Below, in pieces: positions 25,964 through 35,363 of a stretch of DNA of 64,000 nucleotides. Each line of letters opens with the position of its first letter. Position 1 is the first letter of the stretch. Under the pieces are notes generated by a model, which had not been told where the DNA came from, did not search any database, and saw nothing but the letters and a program-made list of their open reading frames with translations. A program made the position numbers and the translations under genes. This stretch comes from Leptospirillum ferrooxidans C2-3 (GTDB lineage Bacteria; Nitrospirota; Leptospirillia; Leptospirillales; Leptospirillaceae): contig NC_017094.1 in assembly GCF_000284315.1 (NCBI RefSeq), positions 1,953,486 through 2,017,485 of the forward strand, read 5' to 3'.

Positions 25964-26689
25964 CTAAAGGTCCCGGGTAGTTCGAGCAAGACGGGCCAAG
26001 GCCGCCTGAGCCGCTTTTTGCTCAGCCTCCTTTTTGGACCTGCCGCTTCCCTCCCCATAAGACCTGCCCCGAATCAGGACCTGCACATCAAACTCCTTCT
26101 GATGGTCGGGACCACGCTGGGCGACGATCTCGTATTGGGGAAGGATTTCAAGCTCCCTTTGGCAATACTCCTGAAGGTCCGTCTTGTAATCCAGAATGGA
26201 GGCAACTGATACCGTCGTCTCGATCGCCTTCTTGAAGTGGGTCAGGATAAATGCCCTTGCCGCAGCCAGTCCCCCGTCGAGATAGATTGCGGCAATAACG
26301 GCTTCCAGTGCATCGGCAAGAATCGAGCTTTTTTCTCGCCCCTGAGTCAGTTCCTCCCCTTTTCCGACACGCAGGTAGGATCCGATATCCAGAGTACGGG
26401 AAATCTCCGCCAGTGACGGTTCCGAGACGATGCGGCCCTTGAACTTTGAAAGGGTTCCCTCAGGATAGTCCGGGTGGGTGGACATGAGATGTTCCGCTAT
26501 GACCAACCCGAGGACAGTATCCCCTAAAAACTCGAGACGTTCGTTATTGGATTGACGACCCTGGCGTGGATCCGCCATATACGACTTGTGGGTAAGAGCA
26601 TCCTGCAGAAGATCAATCTTCCCGAAACGATAGTTGAGTGCGGACTCAAGCTCATTGAGACTTCTCTGGGTTGAGTATCGGGGAGTCAA
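25964..26689 (-). CDS. rnc: Ribonuclease III
   Basis: A 241-residue double-strand-specific endonuclease that processes rRNA precursors and structured mRNAs. The signature NERLEFLGDTVLGL is near residue 45, and acidic metal ligands recur at EKSSILADALEAVIAAIYLDGG. A C-terminal dsRNA-binding domain (TDLQEYCQRELEILPQYEIV and SKKEAEQKAAQAAL) completes it. The start is TTG 26689 with GGAAGGG upstream. Last gene of the fatty-acid part of the block, a common position next to acpP-fabF. Confidence 0.93.
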   Translation of the reverse strand: MTPRYSTQRSLNELESALNYRFGKIDLLQDALTHKSYMADPRQGRQSNNERLEFLGDTVLGLVIAEHLMSTHPDYPEGTLSKFKGRIVSEPSLAEISRTLDIGSYLRVGKGEELTQGREKSSILADALEAVIAAIYLDGGLAAARAFILTHFKKAIETTVSVASILDYKTDLQEYCQRELEILPQYEIVAQRGPDHQKEFDVQVLIRGRSYGEGSGRSKKEAEQKAAQAALARLARTTRDL

Positions 26690-26718
26690 AGGCTTTACCC
26701 TTCCGGAGAGGTGACCTC

Positions 26719-27969
26719 CTATGAATCGACACTGCCAAAAACCAGCGCCGCATTTGTCCCGCCAAACCCAAAAGAGTTTTTCAATGCATAACGGACTGGC
26801 ATCTGTCTGGCTTCATTGGCGACATAATCCAGATCGCAATCCGGATCCTGGTTCACAATGTTCATAGTGGGGGGAACAACTTTTTCATTGATCGCCATCA
26901 GACAAAAAATGCTCTCGATCCCGCCGGCACCCCCCAAAAGATGGCCAGTCATCGACTTTGTGGCGCTGACTGTCAGCTTCCTGCTATGGTCCCCAAAAAC
27001 TTTCTTGATGGCAAAAGTTTCCAGTTTGTCGGCGAAGGTGGATGTTGCATGGGCATTGATGTGGGTCACCTGATCTTTGGGTATCCCTGCCATATTGAGG
27101 GCCATCTCCATACAACGGACAGCTCCATTGGCATCTTCCGGCGGTGAGGTGATATGGTAGGCATCTCCGGTCAGACCGTAGCCCAGAATTTCACCGTAAA
27201 TACGGGCACCCCTCTTGCGGGCATGCTCGTACTCCTCAAGGACCACCACACCGGCCCCTTCAGAGAGAACAAATCCGTCCCTGTCCCTGTCAAAAGGCCT
27301 GGAAGCGGTCGCAGGATCATCATTTCGGGTGGAAAGGGCTTTTGATGAGGCAAATCCTGCAATCGTCAAATCACATATCGCTGATTCGGTCCCGCCTGCC
27401 AGCATGACATCGGCATCTCCCCTGCGGATAATATGCATCGCGTCGCCAATGCAATGCGTTCCGGTTGCACAGGCGCTGACCGCACAGGAATTCGGACCAG
27501 CAAGATTCAAATGGATACCGATCTGGCCCGAGGCCAGATTGATAATGACCATGGGAATAAAAAATGGAGAGACTTTCCTTGGACCACCTTCCAGAAGAGC
27601 CGAGTGATAATGCTCGATACCCGAAAGACCTCCGATGCCGGAACCAACATAGACACCCATCCGATCCCGATTTTGATCTGTAACCACAAGACCGGAATCG
27701 TTAAAGGCCATCTTTGCGGCAGCAAGGGCATAGAGAATAAAGAGATCCATTTTCTTGACTTCTTTTCGATCGGTCCAGTCCGATGGTTCAAAGCCCCGAA
27801 CCTCCCCGGCAAAGGTCACCGGAAAACCGGTGCTGTCAAACCGGGTGATCGGACCGATCCCCGAGCGCCCGGCCAGAAGGTTTTTCCATGTCTCGGAAAC
27901 AGAATTGCCCAGAGGAGACAGCATTCCCATCCCGGTGACAACGACCCGCCGGTGCCCGGAGCCTGACAT
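26719..27969 (-). CDS. fabF: 3-oxoacyl-ACP synthase II (KAS II)
   Basis: A 416-residue condensing enzyme elongating acyl-ACP with malonyl-ACP. Catalytic Cys in AVSACATGTHCIGDA near residue 168, active-site His in THINAHATST near 307 and in TKSMTGHLLGGAGG near 343. Full length. Its ATG shares one base with the acpP stop (TGATG), so translation of the two is coupled. Confidence 0.95.
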   Translation of the reverse strand: MSGSGHRRVVVTGMGMLSPLGNSVSETWKNLLAGRSGIGPITRFDSTGFPVTFAGEVRGFEPSDWTDRKEVKKMDLFILYALAAAKMAFNDSGLVVTDQNRDRMGVYVGSGIGGLSGIEHYHSALLEGGPRKVSPFFIPMVIINLASGQIGIHLNLAGPNSCAVSACATGTHCIGDAMHIIRRGDADVMLAGGTESAICDLTIAGFASSKALSTRNDDPATASRPFDRDRDGFVLSEGAGVVVLEEYEHARKRGARIYGEILGYGLTGDAYHITSPPEDANGAVRCMEMALNMAGIPKDQVTHINAHATSTFADKLETFAIKKVFGDHSRKLTVSATKSMTGHLLGGAGGIESIFCLMAINEKVVPPTMNIVNQDPDCDLDYVANEARQMPVRYALKNSFGFGGTNAALVFGSVDS

Positions 27970-28199
27970 CAAACCCGCTCGCTGATATAGTCGACTGCAC
28001 TCTGGACAGTTGCAATCTTTTCCGCATCCTCATCAGGAATTTCAATTCCGAACTCTTCCTCAAGAGCCATGACCAACTCAACAGTATCGAGGGAATCGGC
28101 ACCCAGATCCTCGACAAAATGGGATTCCGGCTGAACTTCACTCATCTCGACACCAAGTTGCTCCGAGATAATTTTTTTTACGCGCTCATCAATAGCCAT
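27969..28199 (-). CDS. acpP: Acyl carrier protein
   Basis: A 76-residue acidic helical carrier. [19 protein letters not shown] carries the DSL serine that receives the phosphopantetheine arm. AAAGGAG lies before the ATG. A strong hairpin sits in its leader just after fabG. Standard position between fabG and fabF. Confidence 0.96.
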   Translation of the reverse strand: MAIDERVKKIISEQLGVEMSEVQPESHFVEDLGADSLDTVELVMALEEEFGIEIPDEDAEKIATVQSAVDYISERV

Positions 28200-28252
28200 A
28201 CCTAAACACTCCTTTAGGGCGATCCTTTCGCCAACAATTCAAACTGTTTCCT

Positions 28253-28288
28253 CGGCCCTGCGACCCCAAAGGGGTGCCGGTAGGGCCG
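28253..28288 (-). other. Two-helix hairpin in the fabG-acpP spacer
   Basis: CGGCCCT/AGGGCCG enclose ACCCC-AAA-GGGGT with a 3-nt and a 6-nt internal bulge. No T run follows on the minus strand, so it is more likely an mRNA processing or stabilising element than a terminator. Confidence 0.6.
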
Positions 28289-28299
28289 CATCCCGGCGA

Positions 28300-29049
28300 T
28301 CAGACGAGAGCGATTCCGCCATTGACATGAATCGTCTGTCCTGTCACATAACCGGCTTCCGCGCTGGCGAGATACACAACGGCAGCAGCCACTTCCGATG
28401 ACAATCCAAATCTCCCTGCGGGAATCCGCGAGAGAGCACCCTCACGAACCTTGTCCGGGAGTTCCCTGGTCATGTCCGTCTCGGTAAACCCCGGTGCCAC
28501 CACATTCACCGTAATTCCACGAGATGCAACCTCCAGAGCGACACTTTTCGACATGGCCACAAGCCCGCCCTTAGACGCGGCATAATTGGCCTGTCCCGGA
28601 TTGCCTGTCGTTCCAACAACGGAAGAAATGGAGATGATCCGTCCGAATCTCTCCTTCATCATGGGGCGAAGAACCTGCCTCATCAACCGGAAAGGGCCGA
28701 CGAGGTTGGTCTCGATCACGGAAAGGAAATCCTCGTCTTTCATCCGGACCATCAGACCATCCCTGACGATCCCGGCATTGTTCACAAGAATATCAATGCG
28801 CCCGGAACGATTCAAGAGAGTCTCAACTCCATGGCTGATCGAATCGGGATCCGATACATCCATAAGCAGTTGCTCTCCCCTTCCGGAAAGACCTTTTATC
28901 ATTTCCGCAAGCTCAACGTTTTCGGAGCGAACACCGAAATAGACATGAGCCCCGGCGGCATGAAGGGCCAATGCCGTTGAGAGACCGATTCCCCGGGCAG
29001 CTCCGGTCACCAGTGAAACCTTACCGCTCAGATCAAAGGGACTCCTCAT
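28300..29049 (-). CDS. fabG: 3-oxoacyl-ACP reductase
   Basis: A 249-residue NADPH-dependent short-chain dehydrogenase of fatty acid elongation. Cofactor motif TGAARGIGLSTA near residue 19, NNAG near residue 89, catalytic Ser in ISISSVVG and YAASKGG near residue 155. ATG 29049 forms an ATGA overlap with the fabD stop, which decides this start over the frame opening at 29079. Confidence 0.94.
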   Translation of the reverse strand: MRSPFDLSGKVSLVTGAARGIGLSTALALHAAGAHVYFGVRSENVELAEMIKGLSGRGEQLLMDVSDPDSISHGVETLLNRSGRIDILVNNAGIVRDGLMVRMKDEDFLSVIETNLVGPFRLMRQVLRPMMKERFGRIISISSVVGTTGNPGQANYAASKGGLVAMSKSVALEVASRGITVNVVAPGFTETDMTRELPDKVREGALSRIPAGRFGLSSEVAAAVVYLASAEAGYVTGQTIHVNGGIALV

Positions 29050-29957
29050 AAGGACCCCGGTCGATCTGACGAAAGCCACTCGGCCTCTTTCGCGATCTTT
29101 TTTCCAAGTCCTGTTAAAACGGATCCAGGGCCAACCTCAAGGAAGGATGTCGCACCAAGTCTTATGGCCTCCCTGACGCAGTCCTCCCAAAGTACCGGTT
29201 TTCGAATCTGTTCGACCAGGCGGATCTTCAGCTCGGACGGATCAGAAGAGGCCGTTGCCGTCTGGTTTGAAATCACGGGACATCGGGGAGCCTTCCATGT
29301 CATCCGGTCCAAAACCTCTTCCATTTTTTTGGCTGCACCATCCATAAGCGGAGTATGGGAAGGGACCGAAACCGACAAGGGAACGATTTTTCTGGCGCCT
29401 GCCTTTCTTAATGTCTCAAAGGAGTCTTCGACCAGAGACCGGGTTCCGGCAATCACAATCTGGCCAGGACTGTTGAAGTTGGCCGCTCCGATAAAGCCGG
29501 CCGAAGGAGAAGAGGCCTTTCGGATCTCCTCCAGAATATCCACGAGTGCGGATCGTTCCATTCCAAGAACCGCCGCCATCAGACCTTCACCTTGTGGAAC
29601 GGCCTCCTGCATAAAAGAACCACGCTTGTGAACGGCAATGAGTGTCTCCTCAAAGGACAACGCCCCGGCCAGAACCAAAGCAGAATATTCCCCCAAAGAA
29701 TGTCCAAGGACAAGATCCGGAAAGACCTTCAGTGTCTCGCTCACCCGGCCGGAATACAGTGTTGAGAGGAGCAGAAGTGCCGGTTGGGTCCATTGGGTCT
29801 GATCAAGAAGGTTGTCCTTTCCGGAGAGAATCGCCTCCATGTCAACATTCAGCAACTCCCCTGACCGACGGATCAGATCCCGTTCGGCAGGCCGGTCAAA
29901 AGAGGCCGCCATGTTGACGTACTGGGAACCCTGTCCCGGGAATATCCATGCTTTCAC
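29046..29957 (-). CDS. fabD: Malonyl-CoA-ACP transacylase
   Basis: A 303-residue enzyme loading malonyl onto ACP. FPGQGSQYVNM near the N-terminus, nucleophile elbow GHSLGEYSAL near residue 89, and the catalytic His in SVPSHTPLM near 200. The start is GTG 29957, overlapping the fabH stop as GTGA with GGAGG 7 nt upstream; the longer frame to 30014 is not needed. Confidence 0.93.
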   Translation of the reverse strand: MKAWIFPGQGSQYVNMAASFDRPAERDLIRRSGELLNVDMEAILSGKDNLLDQTQWTQPALLLLSTLYSGRVSETLKVFPDLVLGHSLGEYSALVLAGALSFEETLIAVHKRGSFMQEAVPQGEGLMAAVLGMERSALVDILEEIRKASSPSAGFIGAANFNSPGQIVIAGTRSLVEDSFETLRKAGARKIVPLSVSVPSHTPLMDGAAKKMEEVLDRMTWKAPRCPVISNQTATASSDPSELKIRLVEQIRKPVLWEDCVREAIRLGATSFLEVGPGSVLTGLGKKIAKEAEWLSSDRPGSL

Positions 29958-30979
29958 TTGCTGTCCTCCGGAGAAAAACGATCCATCTCCCATGTCAACA
30001 ACCCGGATCCCCATGTCACACCCGCACCGAATGCCGTTACCACAACCCGATCTCCTTTTGCAATCCGTCCGCTTCTGACGGCTTCATCAAGGGCAACCGG
30101 AATAGAGGCGGCTGAAGTATTTCCATAACGTTCGATATTCAGGCAGAAACGGTCTTCCGAAATTCCAAGACGTTGACCCACTGCACCCAGAATCCTTCCG
30201 TTTGCCTGATGGGGGATCACCCAGTCAATATCCGAAGGAGTGAGTCCTTCCAGTGCCAGCACCTCCCTGATGGAAGATTCGATCGTCCGAACCGCCATCT
30301 TGAAGGTTTCAGCCCCTTTCATCCGTATCTTGGTCAGATTCTGGGCGACCACCTCGCTGGAAGCTGGCAATCGGGATCCACCACCTGGAACATAGATCAT
30401 CTCCCATCCTGCCCCGTCGGCGTGAAGAGCCATTTTGCCCACTCCACGGGATCGGGGATCTGATGATGCGGACAACACCAATGCTCCGGCCCCATCACCA
30501 AAAAGCACACACGTTGTCCGGTCCTCCCAGTCCAGATATCGGGACATCACCTCTGCACCAATCACAAGGATTTTTTGGGCAGAACCGCTTTTGATCATTG
30601 AGTCGGCAACTTTAAGGGCATAGACAAAACCGGAACACACGGCATTCAGGTCGAAAGCAAAGGCCTTCCCCGCGCCGAGATCCCTCTGGACAAGACATGC
30701 GGTGGAAGGAAAGGGCATGTCCGGAGTCGTCGTCGCAACAATGATTCCGTCAAGATCCGCCCCGGAAATTCCCGCCATTTCCAAAGCCTTTTTTCCGGCA
30801 AGAACCGCCAGATCAGATGTAGCCTGGCCAGGTGCCGCAATTCGCCTTTCACCGATGCCGGTTCGCTCCCTGATCCAGGAATCGGATGTCTCGACAATCG
30901 ACTCAAGATCAAAATTCGTCATGATCCGGTCAGGAGCATAGGATCCTGTTCCTGAAACAATCGATACCAGAGGATCCAT
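29954..30979 (-). CDS. fabH: 3-oxoacyl-ACP synthase III (KAS III)
   Basis: A 341-residue enzyme that starts fatty acid synthesis from acyl-CoA and malonyl-ACP. Catalytic Cys in DLNAVCSGFVYAL near residue 114, His in DWVIPHQANGRI near 247 and Asn in RYGNTSAASIPVAL near 279. N-terminal GTGSYAPDRIMTN and ERTGIGERRIA are typical. Its ATG shares one base with the plsX stop (TGATG). Confidence 0.95.
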   Translation of the reverse strand: MDPLVSIVSGTGSYAPDRIMTNFDLESIVETSDSWIRERTGIGERRIAAPGQATSDLAVLAGKKALEMAGISGADLDGIIVATTTPDMPFPSTACLVQRDLGAGKAFAFDLNAVCSGFVYALKVADSMIKSGSAQKILVIGAEVMSRYLDWEDRTTCVLFGDGAGALVLSASSDPRSRGVGKMALHADGAGWEMIYVPGGGSRLPASSEVVAQNLTKIRMKGAETFKMAVRTIESSIREVLALEGLTPSDIDWVIPHQANGRILGAVGQRLGISEDRFCLNIERYGNTSAASIPVALDEAVRSGRIAKGDRVVVTAFGAGVTWGSGLLTWEMDRFSPEDSK

Positions 30980-31965
30980 CACAGACTTTCCTGAATTTTC
31001 GAAAGGCGGGAGACAAGATCCCCCGAAGCCACCGATTTCGCAACCCGAAATGCGTTAAAGATCGCCAGATCCGAAGACTTTCCGTGACAGATGAAAAAGG
31101 GACCGTTCACACCGAGTAGAGGAGCACCGCCGTATTCTGCATAGTCAATTCTCTTCTTCATACGGGAAAGGGCCGGGCGAATCAGAAGTCCTCCGACACG
31201 TGCCAGGGGAGAGGAGAGGACCGCCTCACGAACCATGGTCATCAGACTATCCGCCAGTCCTTCCGCGGTCTTGAGGACAACATTCCCGACAAATCCGTCG
31301 GTCACAACCACATCCGCCCCACCTTCAAAGAGTTCCCGCCCCTCGATATTTCCCGCAAACGGAAAGCCTGTTGTCCGCATCAGCTCGGCGGTTTCCCGCA
31401 CAAGCTCATTTCCCTTGCCATCCTCTTCTCCGTTTGACAAAAGGGCAACCCTCGGCTTGTCAATGTTGAGGGCCATCCGGGCGTACTCATGGCCCATTCT
31501 TGCGAACTGAAGAAGGTGATGGGGCTTGCAGTCAACATTGGCACCCGCATCAAGGAGAACAAATGCTCCCTTGCGGTGAGGAAGGATCGTTGCAATGGCA
31601 GGACGGTCTATGCCCTTGATTCTTCCCAGAACAAAAAGCGCCGTCGCCATCGATGCTCCGGAATGGCCTGCAGAAATGACCGCCTCCACAGCTCCGTCCT
31701 TCAAAAGCGAAGTCGCAACCCAGATGGAAGATTCCTTTCGCCTTCGAACATCTGTGGCACCATCAGACATCAGGATCGTATCGGAGGCGTCAGCAATGGT
31801 AAAGGGAATATCTTTCAATCCCAGAGTAGCGATAGTCTTCTCAAGGTCCGGACGATTGCCGACCAAAACAGGCAAAACCCCTAAACTCCGGTATGCCATT
31901 GCGGCTCCCGAAACCAGGGGCGGAGGGCCAAGATCCCCTCCCATCGCATCAATGGCAATCTTCAT
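30979..31965 (-). CDS. plsX: Phosphate acyltransferase PlsX
   Basis: A 328-residue enzyme making acyl-phosphate from acyl-ACP for phospholipid synthesis. IAIDAMGGDLGPPPLVSGA at the N-terminus, HSGASMATALFVLGRIKGIDRPA near residue 100, DGFVGNVVLKTAEGLA near 218 and DYAEYGGAPLLGVNGPFFICHG near 276 are family signatures. Follows rpmF in the conserved rpmF-plsX-fabH order. Confidence 0.95.
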   Translation of the reverse strand: MKIAIDAMGGDLGPPPLVSGAAMAYRSLGVLPVLVGNRPDLEKTIATLGLKDIPFTIADASDTILMSDGATDVRRRKESSIWVATSLLKDGAVEAVISAGHSGASMATALFVLGRIKGIDRPAIATILPHRKGAFVLLDAGANVDCKPHHLLQFARMGHEYARMALNIDKPRVALLSNGEEDGKGNELVRETAELMRTTGFPFAGNIEGRELFEGGADVVVTDGFVGNVVLKTAEGLADSLMTMVREAVLSSPLARVGGLLIRPALSRMKKRIDYAEYGGAPLLGVNGPFFICHGKSSDLAIFNAFRVAKSVASGDLVSRLSKIQESL

Positions 31966-31977
31966 CAAGGGGATGAT

Positions 31978-32160
31978 TTAGCCGTTCTTGACCCGGATAA
32001 CAGCCCTGTTCTTGTAAGTCCCGCAGGCGAGACAAACATAGTGGGGGCGTTTTGTCATACCACAGGACGGACAGAGCACATGGGCTCCGATGGTCAGTTT
32101 TTTATGTGTTCTTCTCTTGTCCCTGCGGGTTCTCGAGATTTTGGTTTTTGGATGTGCCAT
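31978..32160 (-). CDS. rpmF: 50S ribosomal protein L32
   Basis: A 60-residue ribosomal protein. MAHPKTKISRTRRDKRRTHKKL is the standard basic N-terminus, written here in parts: MAHPKTKIS then RTRRDKRR. CPSCG and CLACG make a four-Cys zinc site, so this is the zinc-retaining form. ATG 32160 follows AAGGAG; two extra codons upstream are not needed. Confidence 0.95.
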   Translation of the reverse strand: MAHPKTKISRTRRDKRRTHKKLTIGAHVLCPSCGMTKRPHYVCLACGTYKNRAVIRVKNG

Positions 32161-32341
32161 GGTCAAAAACTCCTTGTCATCTGTCTATCATTAATCGAAC
32201 AAAAAGAAAAAAGCGAATTCTTCTTTCAATTTGGCGGGAACATCCATTCCCTCGGAATCAACCAGAATAGGGAAACTGGCAGATTTCGTCATTTGCGGCC
32301 AATCAATGCGCCGATGAAAATTCCTGAAGGGTAGCCTCTCC

Positions 32342-32830
32342 CTATGAGGGACAGATACAACCTCCGTCGTTCAGACTTTTTCGGCAGACCTCACACAATC
32401 CGAGGCAATCTTCTCTGCATAGCGGGTATTCCGGCAGACTGACCAGGATCAACTCACGAATCCATGGAAAAAGATCGATCCACCCATCATTCTCATACTG
32501 CTCGTTTTCCGGATAGGTTGGACCACCTTTTTTTCTATGGATAAAAAGGCTCCGCTCGGTCAATTCTCCCGACACGGGAAAGATCGCAAGGCAACGGACA
32601 CACTCAATGTTGACCTTGTAGCGAATCTCCGACCTGACTAGAACATCCGTTCCTTGTCTAAAAAGGCCTGCGGAGAAAAACACTTCGGATCCGGAAAACT
32701 CTTCGCCCCAGAGCTTCGACGCAAGGATTTCACCCGATAGGGTTAGCTCTCCACCTTTACGCTCATCAGGAATTTGGTCAAGATGTGCCCGGTAAAGAGG
32801 AACATCGGATTCTATCGGCCGATCAGACAT
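32342..32830 (-). CDS. yceD: YceD/DUF177 family protein
   Basis: A 162-residue protein of the family encoded just before rpmF in most bacteria and linked to 23S rRNA maturation. The central NIECVRCLAIFPVSGE holds one CxxC, and the tail has CREDCLGLCEVCRKSLNDGGCICP, a Cys cluster seen in the zinc-binding subset. The 181-bp gap to rpmF has no gene; I see only weak repeats in it. Confidence 0.8.
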   Translation of the reverse strand: MSDRPIESDVPLYRAHLDQIPDERKGGELTLSGEILASKLWGEEFSGSEVFFSAGLFRQGTDVLVRSEIRYKVNIECVRCLAIFPVSGELTERSLFIHRKKGGPTYPENEQYENDGWIDLFPWIRELILVSLPEYPLCREDCLGLCEVCRKSLNDGGCICPS

Positions 32831-32898
32831 GTGTCAAGCCTTCTTTTCTGAATGGTCAAAGGTTGGACATTTGCAATGTGTTTCAAAAGATCCCGTCT

Positions 32899-34161
32899 TC
32901 AGCCGGCAAGGGTTTTCAAAATCTCTGAAATCCGGGTAGGGACATCCGCAAAGCCAAGGATTTCACGCTCTCCTGTTTTGCGCACCTTGATCTCCACTTT
33001 CCCGGCAGCCAGATTCTTCTCTCCGCAAATCACCTGCACCGGAAATCCCTTTAGGTCCGCATCACCAAATTTCACCCCTGCACGAAGATCCCTGTCATCA
33101 ATATAGACCTCGTCCGGAAATCGGCTTTCGAGATCTTCGATCATCGAGATCACCGACGGATTCTCGCTCGCCACCGGGCCCAGAGGAAGGACTGATATCT
33201 GAAAAGGGGCCATGGAAACGGGCCAGATGATTCCTTTTTCATCATGGGATTGCTCGATAGCACACGCCAGAAGACGTGACATTCCGATTCCATAACATCC
33301 CATGACGAAGGGCTTTTCCTGCCCATCCTGGTCCGAAAAAAGGCCGTTCATGGGCAAACTGTATTTGTGACCAAGGTAGAAGACGTGGCCAACTTCAATA
33401 GCCGTTACCCGGGAAACATCAGCCTGACAAACAGGGCAGGTGGTGATTCCTTCCGCTTTTTCAATGTTGGCGGCCCAGTCACAGCTGGAACAGGAAATAA
33501 CGGTATCTTCACCTGACGGAGCCATGATCATGAACTCATGGGAGAGATTGCCTCCTATCAGACCGGAGTCGGCTTCGACCATTCGGGCACGAAGACCAAG
33601 TTTGCGGAAAATTTCCTTGTAGGCCTCCTGCATTTTTTGGTAAATGGCCTTCGCATCTTCTTCGCTTGTTGAAAAGGAATAGGCATCCTTCATGATAAAT
33701 TCCCGACCACGCAAAAGGCCAAAGCGAGGGCGGATCTCATCCCTGAATTTTGTCTGGATCTGATAGACAAGAACAGGAAGTTGACGATAGGAGCCAACTA
33801 GCCCTCCAATCAGGCTGGTAACAACCTCCTCATGTGTCGGACCCAGGGCAAAAGAGCGTTCATGGCGATCCGAAAGGCGAAAAAGCTCTTTTCCATACTT
33901 TTCCCAACGACCTGTTGACTCCCAGAGATCGGCAGGCTGCAGAGATGGCATCAGGATCTCAAGCCCCCCTGCCCGGTTCATCTCCTTCCTGACAATGGAC
34001 TCGATCTTTCGAAGGACTCGCACAGCCGAAGGCAGGTATGTATAGATTCCCCCCGCCAGCTTGTGAATGAAGCCCGCACGAAGCATCAGCTTGTGACTTG
34101 CGACCTCTGCATCCGACGGGTCTTCATGCAACGTCAAAAAAGGATCCGAGAGGGATCTCAA
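32899..34161 (-). CDS. proS: Prolyl-tRNA synthetase, short form without editing insert
   Basis: A 420-residue class II synthetase charging tRNA-Pro. Motif 1 (YLPSAVRVLRKIESIVRKEM), motif 2 (FRDEIRPRFGLLRGREFIMKDAYSF, given in parts) and motif 3 (VMGCYGIGMSRLLACAIEQ) are intact, and the C-terminal anticodon-binding domain is present. The ~180-residue INS editing domain that normally separates motifs 2 and 3 is missing. In its place CSSC and CPVC, 14 residues apart, form a compact zinc-ribbon-like element. The start is TTG 34161 overlapping the ispG stop as TTGA, with GGGAGGGG upstream. Confidence 0.9.
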   Translation of the reverse strand: MRSLSDPFLTLHEDPSDAEVASHKLMLRAGFIHKLAGGIYTYLPSAVRVLRKIESIVRKEMNRAGGLEILMPSLQPADLWESTGRWEKYGKELFRLSDRHERSFALGPTHEEVVTSLIGGLVGSYRQLPVLVYQIQTKFRDEIRPRFGLLRGREFIMKDAYSFSTSEEDAKAIYQKMQEAYKEIFRKLGLRARMVEADSGLIGGNLSHEFMIMAPSGEDTVISCSSCDWAANIEKAEGITTCPVCQADVSRVTAIEVGHVFYLGHKYSLPMNGLFSDQDGQEKPFVMGCYGIGMSRLLACAIEQSHDEKGIIWPVSMAPFQISVLPLGPVASENPSVISMIEDLESRFPDEVYIDDRDLRAGVKFGDADLKGFPVQVICGEKNLAAGKVEIKVRKTGEREILGFADVPTRISEILKTLAG

Positions 34162-35303
34162 CGGGCCCCTCCCATGGCAGGATGCATTGGCAAACCGTTT
34201 TTCAGCGGATTCGCATTGGGATCGATACCCTCTTTCCGCATCTTCTCGACCCTTTCTTCGACCTTGGCAATAATAAACTCCTCGATCTCGACGTCCTTGA
34301 TTTTCTTGACGACCTCTCCATTTTCAAAATAGATGCCCACTCCCTGCCCACCGGCGATTCCGAGATCCGCTTCCTTCCCTTCGCCGATACCGTTGACCAC
34401 ACAGCCAAGGATGGAGACATCCATCGTTTCCGAAATATGAGCCAATCTCTCCTCAACACGCTGGGCAATCCCGACTACATCGATTTCAAGGCGGCCGCAG
34501 GTTGGACAGGCAATGATATTGACTCCTCTGGAACGGAGACCAAGTGATTTGAGAATCCCCCAGGCGACTTTGACCTCTTCAGCAGGATCGGCCGCAAGAG
34601 AGACCCTGATGGTATCGCCAATGCCGTTCGCAAGAAGGTATCCCAGTCCGACAGATGACTTGACCGTCCCCGAAAGCAGGGGGCCCGCCTCTGACACACC
34701 GATATGAAGAGGATAATCACAGCGCTCTGACATCAGGGTATACGCATCAATGGTATCGGGAACATTCGACGCTTTCAGGGAAATCTTGATATCGTGAAAG
34801 TTTTCCTTTTCCAGCAAATGGACATGTCCAAGAGCCGACTCAACCATGGCCTCTGGTGTTGGATGACCGTATCGTTCAAGGAGATCATTCTCGAGACTTC
34901 CGGCGTTGACTCCGATTCGGATGGGGATTCCCCGGTCACGGCATCTGTCAACAATGGCACGGACCTTGTTCTGATTGCCGATGTTTCCAGGGTTGATCCG
35001 GACGGCATCAATCGCTCCGTCGAGAACCTTGAGCGCAAGGTGATAGTCAAAATGAATATCGGCAACGATCGGAATCGGGGACCTGAGACGAATCTTGCCG
35101 ACCGCCTCGGCAGCCTCCATGTCGACGACGGCAAGGCGGATAATTTCACATCCGACCGTGGCCAGGGATTCGATTTGGGAAACGGTGGCCTCGATGTCTC
35201 TCGTATCGGTCGTTGTCATGGACTGGATTGCGACCGGTGCACCATCCCCGATCGGAACGGAACCAACATTGATCCTGCGTGTTTTTTTACGATTGATTTT
35301 CAT
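34158..35303 (-). CDS. ispG: 4-hydroxy-3-methylbut-2-enyl diphosphate synthase
   Basis: A 381-residue iron-sulfur enzyme of the MEP pathway converting MEcPP to HMBPP. SVPIGDGAPVAIQSMTTTDT near the N-terminus, the barrel motif ADIHFDYHLAL, and the [4Fe-4S] cysteines in IIACPTCGR (near 270) and SILGCVVNGIGEG (near 306). ATG 35303 follows AAGGA; the longer frame to 35345 is unsupported. Lies between rseP and proS. Confidence 0.95.
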   Translation of the reverse strand: MKINRKKTRRINVGSVPIGDGAPVAIQSMTTTDTRDIEATVSQIESLATVGCEIIRLAVVDMEAAEAVGKIRLRSPIPIVADIHFDYHLALKVLDGAIDAVRINPGNIGNQNKVRAIVDRCRDRGIPIRIGVNAGSLENDLLERYGHPTPEAMVESALGHVHLLEKENFHDIKISLKASNVPDTIDAYTLMSERCDYPLHIGVSEAGPLLSGTVKSSVGLGYLLANGIGDTIRVSLAADPAEEVKVAWGILKSLGLRSRGVNIIACPTCGRLEIDVVGIAQRVEERLAHISETMDVSILGCVVNGIGEGKEADLGIAGGQGVGIYFENGEVVKKIKDVEIEEFIIAKVEERVEKMRKEGIDPNANPLKNGLPMHPAMGGAR

Positions 35304-35363
35304 ATTTTCGTCCTTTTTCTTCCAATTAAGTTTCAGAACATTCAAACCGGAAAGCGGCTCATA

